From assembly GCA_002085035.1 (NCBI GenBank), contig MZGM01000026.1, forward strand, positions 1-9,843: DNA of 9,843 nucleotides, in the 5' to 3' direction. The notes under the pieces were generated by a model that had not been told where the DNA came from, did not search any database, and saw nothing but the letters and a program-made list of their open reading frames with translations. This stretch comes from Candidatus Zhuqueibacterota bacterium 4484_219. Its GTDB lineage: Bacteria > Zhuqueibacterota > JdFR-76 > 4484-219. This document shows positions 1-7,427 of this stretch, one piece after another; the stretch's first letter is position 1; the number at the start of each line of letters is the position of its first letter. The position numbers and the translations under genes were made by a program.

Positions 1-33
1 ACTGATGCTCAGCTACTTTTGGCATATCTTTAG
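1..33 (+). CDS. Possible C-terminal tail of an upstream gene
   Basis: Frame 1 is open from the left edge to a TAG at 31-33 and would give ten residues ending in LLLAYL. This is followed 40 bases later by a hairpin with a T-tract, an arrangement expected at a gene end. The fragment is far too short for family recognition. A second frame (2-103) is also open, but it runs through the hairpin and is less plausible. The upstream gene could equally end before the window or lie on the other strand. Confidence 0.22.
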   Translation, partial: TDAQLLLAYL

Positions 34-37
34 AAGC

Positions 38-66
38 GTAACATTAAACACAATTGTTCTTATTAT
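38..66 (+). promoter_or_regulatory. Weak sigma70-like promoter candidate upstream of the GH57 gene
   Basis: GTAACA at 38-43 matches the -35 consensus at 4 of 6 positions. TATTAT at 61-66 matches the -10 consensus at 5 of 6, and the spacer is 17 bases. The predicted start near 73 would coincide with the first base of the downstream hairpin. Short AT-rich matches like this occur by chance, so the call rests mainly on its placement before the gene and on the similar arrangement at 2272-2337. Confidence 0.25.
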
Positions 67-72
67 CACTTT

Positions 73-99
73 TGCCGAGAAAAACCTCTCGGCATTTTT
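73..99 (+). terminator. Terminator-shaped hairpin 18 bases before the GH57 start
   Basis: TGCCGAGA (73-80) pairs perfectly with TCTCGGCA (87-94): 8 base pairs around a 6-base AAAACC loop, followed at once by TTTTT (95-99). The form is that of an intrinsic terminator. It could end the gene upstream. If the promoter at 38-66 is used, it would instead be a hairpin at the very 5' end of the GH57 mRNA, acting as an early attenuator or a 5' stabiliser. The GH57 ribosome binding site begins only 8 bases after the T-tract. Confidence 0.75.
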
Positions 100-117
100 A
101 TAAGTTGAGGTGAGTGT

Positions 118-2242
118 ATGTCTGCTTTGCCGATTTATCTTGCCTTCCTCTGGCATCAGCATCAGCCTTACTACAAAGATGAAGACCAACAGATTTACAT
201 CTTACCATGGGTGCGTTTTCATGGATTGAAAGACTATTTCGATATGATCGAAATCCTTGATCACTATCTTGACATCAAGCAAAATTTTAATTTAGTACCG
301 TCACTTTTAATCCAGCTTTGTGACTATGTGGAAAACAACGCTGAAGATCAAATCCTTCGATTAACTCTAACTAAACCTGAAGATTTAACTACAGAGCAGA
401 AGGCATTCATTCTCAAACACTTTTTTATGGCCAATCGCGAACATCTCAAATCAGGATTTTCGAGATCTACAAGTTTGGTACAATCTGTGTTGGACCGGCG
501 AAGCACACAAATCGAAAAGTCCTTTTATTGACCTCATAAAAAAGAACCGTAATTTTACAGAAGCGGATAAACAGACATTGATTACCGCCCAAAGAGACAT
601 CCTTGCGGCGGTAATTCCCAAACATAAACAGGCAGCATCACGGGGTCAGATTGAATTATCTGTTTCACCTTTTTACCACCCGATTTTGCCTCTATTGTGT
701 GACACTGATATTGCAAAAATCTCCATGCCCTCCATAACTCTACCACTACACCATTTCAGCTATCCTGAAGATGCCAATTCTCAGTTAGAAAAAGCAAAAC
801 TCTATTTTGAAAACCTCTTTCAGATTCCGTTGCGGGGGATCTGGCCTTCAGAGGGCAGTATTAGCGAACAGGTGTTGGAACTTGCTATCGAAAACGGTAT
901 TCAGTGGGCAGCATCCGATGAAGAAATTTTGTTCCAGAGTCTTCGATTGTCAAAAAGCCCGCAAGTAGAGCAACGAGAGGTTCTTTACCAATCATACGTT
1001 TATGAAACCGAAAAAGGAAAAATTAATTTATTCTTTCGCGATCATACACTTTCGGATTTAATTGGATTTGTCTACCAAAATTGGGAGGCGAAAAAAGCAG
1101 CTACCGATTTTGTGTCGCGCGTTTTACAAATTCGAGAAAGAATTTTGCAAACCCGTGGTGAAGAGTATTTAGCACACTCCATTGTCTCAGTCATATTGGA
1201 TGGAGAAAACTGTTGGGAATTTTATCCTCATAATGGACGTCCGTTTCTGCAGGCTCTTTATGAACGCCTTTCGCAAGAACCTTTAATTCAGACTATAACT
1301 TTTAGTGAATTCATCAAGACTCAGCAAGACTTCCCCAGGCTGGCGTCGGTTTTTCCCGGTTCGTGGATTAATCACAATTTTTCTATCTGGATTGGACATC
1401 CTGAGGACAATCTGGCCTGGGAGTATCTTTATCAAACTCGTCAAGCCTTAAAAACTGCCGAACAATCTGGAAAATATCCTCCAGAAATATTGCAAAAAGC
1501 AAAAGAGGAGATTTTTATTGCCGAGGGCTCAGATTGGTGGTGGTGGTATGGAGATGATCATTCTACCGAAAACGCTAAAGAGTTTGACGCCTTGTTTCGT
1601 AATCACCTTATCCATGTTTTCAAAATTTTAGGTCAGGATGCACCCCCATTACTCTATCATCCTATTCATAAAGATGTTTACAAAAAGGTTATCACCGTTC
1701 CACCAAAAGGGTTTATTGAACCTGTTCTGGACGGTTTACAAACTAATTACTTTGAATGGCTGGGAGCAGGAATTTTCGACGTAACTCAACGCGGCACTGC
1801 CATGCATCAAACTTCTCAACTAATTTACCGCATCTATTTTGGTTTCAATCTGGAATCGTGTTACTTTCGTATTGATCCTAAAGTATCCTGGGACAAGATT
1901 CAAACCCCAGAGCTGGAATTAATCATCGAAATTTTGCGTCCCAAACCTTACCGCTTAGTTTTCGGATTGACGGACCTCCTGTCAGGGAAAAGCGATGGGA
2001 TGATCTGGCACAGGGAAAAAGATAGTTGGCTACCGAAATCACAACATGTTACTGCAGGTTACAAAGATTTCTTTGAGACTGGAGTTCCGTTCAAATTGAT
2101 AGAAGCGTCAACAAAAGAAGTAGTTGGATTCAGGGTTCGTATCTTTAAGGCCGGAAACTCAATAGAGACCTGGCCAGAAAATGAGCTTATTCTTTTCCAA
2201 GTGCCAGACGAGGACTTCGAAAGGTACGACTGGCAGGTGTAA
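118..2242 (+). pseudogene. Glycoside hydrolase family 57 (alpha-amylase/glucanotransferase type), frameshifted
   Basis: The reading frame is broken: 118-531 (frame 1) carries the N-terminus, and from about 450 onward frame 2 carries the rest to TAA at 2240-2242. Frame 2 stays open upstream of 531 and encodes the family-like FRDLQVWYN. A shift near 421-457 restores a protein of about 707 residues, a usual GH57 size. Removing one A from AAA at 448-450 is the simplest repair. In repaired numbering the family motifs are HQHQP (13-17), GQIELSVSPFYHP (from 176), WPSEGS with the likely nucleophile E245, LDGENCWE with the likely acid/base D361, and SDWWWWYGDDH (from 471). GH57 enzymes cut or transfer alpha-glucan chains with retention of configuration, and a cytosolic glycogen or maltodextrin role is inferred; there is no signal peptide. 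The exact specificity (amylase, amylopullulanase or 4-alpha-glucanotransferase) cannot be read off. The ATG at 118 has a strong site, GAGGTGA at 107-113. The break may be an assembly error or a real lesion. Confidence 0.85.
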
Positions 2243-2271
2243 CACAAAATTGAATTTATTAAATATTTCTC

Positions 2272-2300
2272 TTGCAAAATTATTTTTTTTTTATTATATT
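2272..2300 (+). promoter_or_regulatory. Sigma70-type promoter for the rimP-nusA-infB operon
   Basis: TTGCAA (2272-2277) and TATATT (2295-2300) are separated by 17 bases and match the consensus at 4 of 6 and 5 of 6. The spacer contains ten consecutive T (2283-2292). Transcription would start near 2306-2308, about 63 bases before rimP. It is the best promoter match in the 127-base gap, and the 32 bases between the following hairpin and rimP show no comparable match. No experimental support is available, and the whole region is AT-rich. Confidence 0.5.
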
Positions 2301-2310
2301 ACCTCAAGTG

Positions 2311-2337
2311 AAAGTGGGTTAAAAAACCCACTTTTTT
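2311..2337 (+). terminator. Terminator-shaped hairpin in the rimP-nusA operon leader
   Basis: AAAGTGGGTT (2311-2320) pairs with AACCCACTTT (2325-2334) around a 4-base AAAA loop: 10 base pairs, or 7 if the outer A-T pairs are left to form the T-tract. Six T (2332-2337), then G and TT, follow. The hairpin could terminate GH57 transcripts. However, it lies only a few bases downstream of the predicted start of the operon promoter, so it would also be transcribed in every operon mRNA. That makes it a candidate attenuator or a structured 5' end. Confidence 0.75.
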
Positions 2338-2369
2338 GTTATGGTCTTTATTAATCAGGGTAAACCAAG

Positions 2370-2828
2370 TTGATAAAAGAACAAATTAAAGTTCAAACTG
2401 TTGAAACTATTTCGCCTGTAATTTCTGATTACGGTGCCGAGATTGTGGATGTGGAAATTAAAGGGCCACCGACACGTCGTATTTTGGTAGTTTATGTCGA
2501 CCGCGAAGGTGGAATATCTATCGATGACTGTGTCAACTTGAGTAAACGTATTTTAACTCTTGAAAAACTGGAAAGATTGTTAGGGGCAGGTTATCGTCTG
2601 GAAGTTTCTTCACCAGGGGTGGACCGACCTTTAAAAAGCTTTCGAGATTTTCAACGCAATTTAGGGAAAGAAATTCGCATAGATTATCGAAATGAATTAG
2701 GTACGCATCGAGTGGAAGGGGAGATTGACGAAGCCTCGATGGAATATGTAACTATTCGGTCACTAGAAAATATTTATAAAATTCGCTATGAAAACATTAT
2801 TACTGCTAAACAAAAATTAAAATGGTAA
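2370..2828 (+). CDS. rimP: Ribosome maturation factor RimP
   Basis: RimP is a cytosolic factor that binds the free 30S subunit and helps its late maturation before 70S formation. The 152-residue product has the usual family length. The N-terminal alpha/beta domain carries GAEIVDVEI and a GGISIDDC stretch. The family signature SSPGVDRPL begins at residue 80 and joins this domain to a C-terminal SH3-like domain (about 88-152) ending in the KIRYENIITAK strand. The start is TTG at 2370, because an in-frame TAA at 2361-2363 excludes anything further upstream and no ATG lies nearby. The ribosome site is weak (AGGG, 2357-2360). It is the first gene of the operon and precedes nusA by 27 bases, the usual bacterial order. 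Confidence 0.95.
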   Translation: MIKEQIKVQTVETISPVISDYGAEIVDVEIKGPPTRRILVVYVDREGGISIDDCVNLSKRILTLEKLERLLGAGYRLEVSSPGVDRPLKSFRDFQRNLGKEIRIDYRNELGTHRVEGEIDEASMEYVTIRSLENIYKIRYENIITAKQKLKW

Positions 2829-2855
2829 TCTTTTGTTAAGGAGGTAAAGATTCTA

Positions 2856-4097
2856 ATGAAGATCGAAATTGCCGAGGCCATTGCTCAGCTGTCTAAAGAG
2901 AAAAACGTGGATCGGACGGTTTTGGCGGAGATTCTTCAGAATGTGCTTCTGATGATGATTAAGAAGAAATATGGTACTACAGAAAATTTTGATATTTTTG
3001 TAAATGTGGACAAAGGCGAGATCGAAATCTACCAGAATAAAGTTATTGTAAATAAAGTAAAAAACGCAACTAAAGAGATTGATTTAGAGACTGCCCGGAA
3101 ACTGGAGCCTGATCTGGAAATTGGCGACGAATATGTGGAAATTCTTGCTCCTCAATCCTTTGGGCGTCGGTTGATTATTGCTGCTAAGCAAAATCTCAGT
3201 CAACGCCTGCGTGATTTGGAAAAAAAGCACATTTATGAAGAGTACGTCAACCGGGTAGGGGAGATTATTGTCGGAGATATTCGCCAGATCAATCGTGATG
3301 AAATCTATCTAAATGTAGACAAGACGGAGGTAATTCTGCCAAAATCGGAACAGATTCCAACCGAGCGTTACAAAAGGGGCAAAACTTTGCGGAGTGTAAT
3401 TAAAGAAGTCCGAGAAACTAACAAGGGGCCTGAAATCATCGTTTCGCGCCGTGACCCCAGATTCCTATTACGACTTCTGGAAATTGAGGTGCCAGAAATT
3501 TACGACGGTATCATCGAAGTTAAAAGTATTGCCCGAGAAGCCGGCGAACGCAGTAAAGTTGCTGTATATTCTAATGACAAGCGCATCGACGCTGTGGGCG
3601 CTTGCGTAGGAATGAAAGGTATTCGTATTCAGGCAATTGTAAAAGAACTGAACAATGAAAGGATCGACGTTATCAACTGGAGCAGCGAACCACAGATATT
3701 TGTAACTCGCGCTTTAAGTCCAGCAAAACCTTCATATGTAATCATCAATGAGGAAACTAAAACGGCTGTTGCTATTGTGCCAGATGATCAGATTTCGTTA
3801 GCTATTGGTAAAGGTGGTACCAATAGACGATTAGCATCTCAACTGACAGGATATGAGATTGAAACCATCAAAGAGTCTGATTACAAGGAAATGATGGGAC
3901 GACCCCAAAAAGAAACTGATCTTTCTCAAATTCCAGGTGTGGGGAAGGTGTTGTTGTCCAAGTTAGAACAGGCAGGTTTCCACACAGCTGAGGAGATATT
4001 GAAAGCTGGTAAAAAGAAATTGTTAGAAATTCCCGGTATTGGAGAAAAAAAGGCCGATAAAATTTTTGAATCTATTAAAAACTGTGTTGAGAAATAA
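2856..4097 (+). CDS. nusA: Transcription termination/antitermination protein NusA
   Basis: NusA binds RNA polymerase near the RNA exit channel, strengthens pausing and affects termination and antitermination. The 413-residue protein shows the full core: an RNAP-binding N-terminal domain (about 1-130), an S1 domain (about 135-200), KH1 with GMKG (252-255) and KH2 with GKGG (318-321). The tail has two helix-hairpin-helix motifs, IPGVG (359-363) and IPGIG (392-396), as one HhH unit. The long paired acidic repeats of the E. coli protein (495 residues) are absent, as in many phyla. The start ATG has an excellent site, AAGGAGGTAA at 2838-2847. The stop TAA shares one base with the infB ATG, which suggests coupled translation. 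If NusA acts on the operon's own leader hairpin (2311-2337), it could set its own level; that is inference. Confidence 0.97.
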   Translation: MKIEIAEAIAQLSKEKNVDRTVLAEILQNVLLMMIKKKYGTTENFDIFVNVDKGEIEIYQNKVIVNKVKNATKEIDLETARKLEPDLEIGDEYVEILAPQSFGRRLIIAAKQNLSQRLRDLEKKHIYEEYVNRVGEIIVGDIRQINRDEIYLNVDKTEVILPKSEQIPTERYKRGKTLRSVIKEVRETNKGPEIIVSRRDPRFLLRLLEIEVPEIYDGIIEVKSIAREAGERSKVAVYSNDKRIDAVGACVGMKGIRIQAIVKELNNERIDVINWSSEPQIFVTRALSPAKPSYVIINEETKTAVAIVPDDQISLAIGKGGTNRRLASQLTGYEIETIKESDYKEMMGRPQKETDLSQIPGVGKVLLSKLEQAGFHTAEEILKAGKKKLLEIPGIGEKKADKIFESIKNCVEK

Positions 4098-6793
4098 TGA
4101 GCGAAACTTTAGAAAAAAAAGCGACAACTTCTTCTTCAAGTTCCAAGAAAAGGCGTGTTTTTCAAGTTGCCAAGGAGCTTCATGTTTCTATCGAGTCTTT
4201 GTTGGAGTTTCTTCAGGCACAGAACTACAAGGTAAAAAACCCTATGAGTTCTATTACCGAGGACATGTACGAAGAAATTTGTCGTGAATTCAAGCACGAG
4301 ATTGCTGAAACGTCGGAACCAGAATTTGATTTCCGTAAAAGATTACTTGAACGTCGTGAAAAAGAGCAAGAGCGTAAACGTCGGGTGGCAAAGGAAATCT
4401 TGGAGTTGACTTCTACCCGACCATCACTTGAAGAGTTAATACCGCCTAGTGAAGAAAAGGTATCTGGAGAAGAACCTACCGAAGAGCAGGTTCAGCATAA
4501 ACCAAAGGCTGAAGCAGAAAAAGGACACCTGGACAAGGAACGTCTGAAGACGTTATTAGCTGCTCACGAGAAGGAAGTTGAACACGCAATTGGACATGAT
4601 AAGAAGCCAGCAGAGGTTGAAGAAAAGACAGTTTCGGCTGTTGAGGAGGCTACCACTGCCGAGGTAAAACCAGAAGAAAAAGAAGATAAAGCCAAACCAG
4701 TTGTTAAAGGTGAGCCTACAGTTCGGGTTCGGAAGATCAAAGCAGGAGAGGGAGAAACAGCCCAAAAAGAAGAAAAGGCTCCCGAAAAGTCCGAGCGACA
4801 GCGTCGTCGCCGCAAGAAAAAAGAGCGTGTAGCCGAAGAGAAGGCTAAAGCTGCTCAAAAAGTTAAACGTAAAAAGGCCAAAGCAAAACGTCCCCGCGCA
4901 TCCGAGGCTGAGGTTGAAGCAACTATTCGCAAGACCATGGCCATGATGGAGGAGCGTGGGAAACCGAAACGTCGTAGGGTAAAGGCTGCTGAAGAAGAAG
5001 TTGTTGAAGAACCCACTAACGTAATCAGGATTAATGAGTTTGCTTCGGTTGCTGAATTAGCTCAATGCATGGATGTTGATTCTACTGAAGTCATTAAAAA
5101 ATTGATGGAAATGGGGATGCTGGCTACAATTAACCAGCGTCTGGATATGGACACTATTATGATGGTTGCAGATGAATTTGGCTATGAAGTGCAACCTATG
5201 GACGAATATGGAGTGGATTTACTGGAAGAGTTAGAACAAGAAGATTCAGACAATTTAGAACCGCGGCCCCCAGTAGTAACCATCATGGGTCATGTTGACC
5301 ATGGTAAAACTTCATTACTGGACTACATTCGCAAGAGTAATATTGTGGCTGGTGAGGTAGGTGGCATTACTCAACATATTGGTGCTTACGTAGTTTCAGT
5401 TGATGGCAAGAAGATTACCTTTTTAGATACCCCTGGCCACGAAGCCTTCACAGCTATGAGGGCACGCGGGGCTCAGATAACCGATATTGTAGTTCTAATA
5501 GTAGCTGCTGATGATCGCGTTATGCCCCAGACCATCGAAGCAATTAACCATGCTAAAGCTGCAGGGGTTCCTATAATCGTCGCTATTAATAAGATCGACA
5601 AACCAACTGCCAATCCCGAACTTATCAAGAAGCAGCTTTCTGAAGTTGGAATATTGGTGGAGGAGTGGGGTGGAAAATATCCTTGTACGGAAATCTCAGC
5701 TAAACTTGGTACGAATGTTGATCAGCTACTTGAATTGATTACTCTTCAGGCCGAGATGTTGGAATTGAAAGCCAATCCTAACCGTTTGGCCAAAGGGGTA
5801 ATTCTTGAATCTAGATTAGACAAAGGCAAAGGACCTGTTGCTACTGTGCTGGTGCAGAATGGTACTTTGAAAGTTGGTGATCCAGTTGTTGCTGGTCCTT
5901 ATTTCGCAAAAGTACGTGCCATGTTTGATGAACGTAATCGCAGAGTTGAAAAAGCTCTGCCTTCAACACCAGTATTAACTGTTGGTTTTAACGAGGTACC
6001 AGAGGCAGGCGACATTTTGTTTGCTTTAAAATCCGAGCGTGAAGCTCGAGAAATTAGCCTAAAACGGCGGCAGGCAAAGCGTGAGCAAGATTTCCGCAAA
6101 ACTTCCCGCATAACTTTAGATGAATTCGCCAGGCGCGTTTCTGAAAAAGCAATCAAGGAATTAAAACTCATTCTTAAGACCGATGTAGCCGGTTCAGCAG
6201 AAGCATTAAGTGATGCTTTAACAAAATTGTCAACTGACGAAATTACTATTCAAATCTTACATCAAGGGACCGGCGCTATTACAGAAACAGATGTGCTATT
6301 AGCCTCTGCTTCAAATGCAATAATCATTGGATTCCACGTACGGCCAAATCCCAAAGCTATCGACTTGGCGGCAAGTCAAGGTGTTGACATTCGTACTTAT
6401 TCAGTCATTTACGATGCCATTGATGATATTAAGGCTGCATTAGAAGGGTTGTTAGAACCAGTAGAAAAAGAAGAACTCGTAGGGATAGTGGAGGTACGAC
6501 AGATCTTCAAAATACCAAAGGTTGGAACTATAGCCGGGTGCTACGTACTGAAAGGGAAAATAAACCGAAATGACAAAGCACGAGTAGTACGTGAGGGTAA
6601 AGTAATTCATGAAAGCCGTATTAGCTCATTGAAACGATTTAAAGAAGATGTGCGTGAAGTAACAGCTGGATTTGAGTGTGGCATTGGAATCGAGAACTTC
6701 AACGATATCAAAGTAGGAGATCATATCGAAACTTACAAAGTTGTAGAAGTTAAACGAAAACCGGAAAAGGTCGAAGAGGACACCCTAACATGA
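4097..6793 (+). CDS. infB: Translation initiation factor IF-2
   Basis: IF2 is the GTPase that brings fMet-tRNA to the 30S subunit and promotes 50S joining. The 898-residue protein has an IF2_N-like domain at about 18-65 and a long lysine/glutamate/alanine-rich linker (about 80-305, very basic around 230-300). A second IF2_N domain lies at about 309-365 and the G domain follows. All GTPase motifs are intact: GHVDHGKT (398-405), GGIT (422-425), DTPGH (444-448), NKID (498-501) and SAK (534-536). The G domain is followed by domain II, the IF2 core and the C-terminal fMet-tRNA-binding barrel, ending near 885. The N-terminal domain and the linker segment EVEATIRKTMA resemble IF2 of Bacteroidetes and relatives. 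The start overlaps the nusA stop by one base (TAATG) and has only a weak ribosome site, so translation probably depends on nusA. The ylxR and ylxQ genes seen at this junction in Bacillus are missing. Confidence 0.97.
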   Translation: MSETLEKKATTSSSSSKKRRVFQVAKELHVSIESLLEFLQAQNYKVKNPMSSITEDMYEEICREFKHEIAETSEPEFDFRKRLLERREKEQERKRRVAKEILELTSTRPSLEELIPPSEEKVSGEEPTEEQVQHKPKAEAEKGHLDKERLKTLLAAHEKEVEHAIGHDKKPAEVEEKTVSAVEEATTAEVKPEEKEDKAKPVVKGEPTVRVRKIKAGEGETAQKEEKAPEKSERQRRRRKKKERVAEEKAKAAQKVKRKKAKAKRPRASEAEVEATIRKTMAMMEERGKPKRRRVKAAEEEVVEEPTNVIRINEFASVAELAQCMDVDSTEVIKKLMEMGMLATINQRLDMDTIMMVADEFGYEVQPMDEYGVDLLEELEQEDSDNLEPRPPVVTIMGHVDHGKTSLLDYIRKSNIVAGEVGGITQHIGAYVVSVDGKKITFLDTPGHEAFTAMRARGAQITDIVVLIVAADDRVMPQTIEAINHAKAAGVPIIVAINKIDKPTANPELIKKQLSEVGILVEEWGGKYPCTEISAKLGTNVDQLLELITLQAEMLELKANPNRLAKGVILESRLDKGKGPVATVLVQNGTLKVGDPVVAGPYFAKVRAMFDERNRRVEKALPSTPVLTVGFNEVPEAGDILFALKSEREAREISLKRRQAKREQDFRKTSRITLDEFARRVSEKAIKELKLILKTDVAGSAEALSDALTKLSTDEITIQILHQGTGAITETDVLLASASNAIIIGFHVRPNPKAIDLAASQGVDIRTYSVIYDAIDDIKAALEGLLEPVEKEELVGIVEVRQIFKIPKVGTIAGCYVLKGKINRNDKARVVREGKVIHESRISSLKRFKEDVREVTAGFECGIGIENFNDIKVGDHIETYKVVEVKRKPEKVEEDTLT

Positions 6794-7071
6794 TGGTAGC
6801 AGTTTGTCAGATTGAACTCTACATCCCAGGCTGTACCTCATTAAAGGAAAAACGATTTGCTTTAAAAAGTGTCAAAACGCGAATTCGTAATAAGTTTAAC
6901 GTCTCGGTTTCCGAGATAGATAAAAATGATAAGTGGCAACGCGCAACATTGGGGATAGCATTTATTTGTAACGACCGCAAGATTATTGATAGTGCCTTTA
7001 CCCAAATTCTAACGCTTATCGAGGGTGATGTGCGACTTGAGGTTATTGACCATATAGTAGATATTTATTAA
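6790..7071 (+). CDS. DUF503 family protein (YlxP-like)
   Basis: This small protein of 93 residues belongs to the DUF503/YlxP family, which adopts a ferredoxin-like fold and lies between infB and rbfA in Firmicutes and several other phyla. Family features visible are an N-terminal strand ending in YIPG, the SLKEKR motif followed by a helix (KSVKTRIRNKFNVSVSE), and WQRATLGIAF. The conserved position suggests a part in ribosome assembly or initiation; the biochemical role is not established by anything seen here. The ATG overlaps the infB stop in ATGA, with AGAGGA at 6775-6780 as ribosome site. A second in-frame ATG at 6793 would remove one residue and cannot be excluded. Confidence 0.9.
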   Translation: MMVAVCQIELYIPGCTSLKEKRFALKSVKTRIRNKFNVSVSEIDKNDKWQRATLGIAFICNDRKIIDSAFTQILTLIEGDVRLEVIDHIVDIY

Positions 7072-7079
7072 TTCAAACA

Positions 7080-7427
7080 ATGGCTAATACTAGATTATTG
7101 AAAATCGCCGATCTTTTAAAACGTGAGATTAGCAACATTATTTTTCGCCAAATTAAAGATCCGCGGATCGGATTTGTTACCATAACCCAAGTGCGAGTAA
7201 GTGCGGATTTGCGCTCAGCAAGGATTTACTGCACCATACTCGGCACTGAACAACAGCGTGTCGATACATTAAACGGTCTTAACCATGCCAGTACTTTTAT
7301 TCAAAGTGTATTGAAACCAAGGCTTTCACTACGCTACATTCCTAAATTGCAATTTTTCTGGGACGACACTCTGGAATATGCAGAAAAGATTGAGAAACTA
7401 ATCCAACAAACAAAAAGTGATAAATGA
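7080..7427 (+). CDS. rbfA: 30S ribosome-binding factor RbfA
   Basis: RbfA is a small type-II KH-fold protein that binds immature 30S particles, helps mature the 16S 5' end and is needed for growth in the cold. At 115 residues it has typical length. It begins with the usual RLLKIADLLKREISNII helix, followed by DPR (27-29), the GFVTITQV strand and RSARIYCTILG, and ends in the PKLQFFWDDTLEYAEKI segment. The interhelical AxG of the KH fold, usually ASG here, reads A70-S71-T72. The ATG follows the DUF503 stop by 8 bases and lacks a clear ribosome site, so reinitiation is likely. The 3' end overlaps truB by 11 bases. Confidence 0.95.
   Translation: MANTRLLKIADLLKREISNIIFRQIKDPRIGFVTITQVRVSADLRSARIYCTILGTEQQRVDTLNGLNHASTFIQSVLKPRLSLRYIPKLQFFWDDTLEYAEKIEKLIQQTKSDK

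Noticed and set aside
2..103. Open frame 2 at the left edge as an upstream coding tail
   Set aside because: It would run through the perfect hairpin and T-tract at 73-99 and end at TAA 101-103; the residues look random. The shorter frame 1 ending at 33 is more plausible, though still weak.
440..460. Programmed +1 frameshift in GH57
   Set aside because: There is no in-frame stop or rare codon at the switch point, no internal Shine-Dalgarno stimulator of the prfB type, and no known precedent in GH57. An error or mutation is simpler.
578..2242. Treating the C-terminal part of GH57 as a separate gene starting at TTG 578
   Set aside because: Frame 2 continues well upstream of 578 with family-like sequence (FRDLQVWYN), there is no ribosome site before 578, and the N-terminal HQHQP motif needed for GH57 activity lies in the other frame. 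It is one gene with a frameshift.
2059..2277. Minus-strand open frame over the end of GH57, and similar ones at 5899-6171 and 7916-8152
   Set aside because: They lie opposite strongly supported genes, have no ribosome site or family resemblance, and are explained by codon content of the + strand.
4039..4287. Plus-strand open frame across the nusA/infB junction
   Set aside because: It is out of frame with both genes, whose reading frames are certain here.
4556..4858. Two minus-strand open frames opposite the IF2 linker
   Set aside because: They mirror the K/E/A-rich low-complexity linker of infB and give phenylalanine/serine-rich sequence without recognisable domains; they are shadows.
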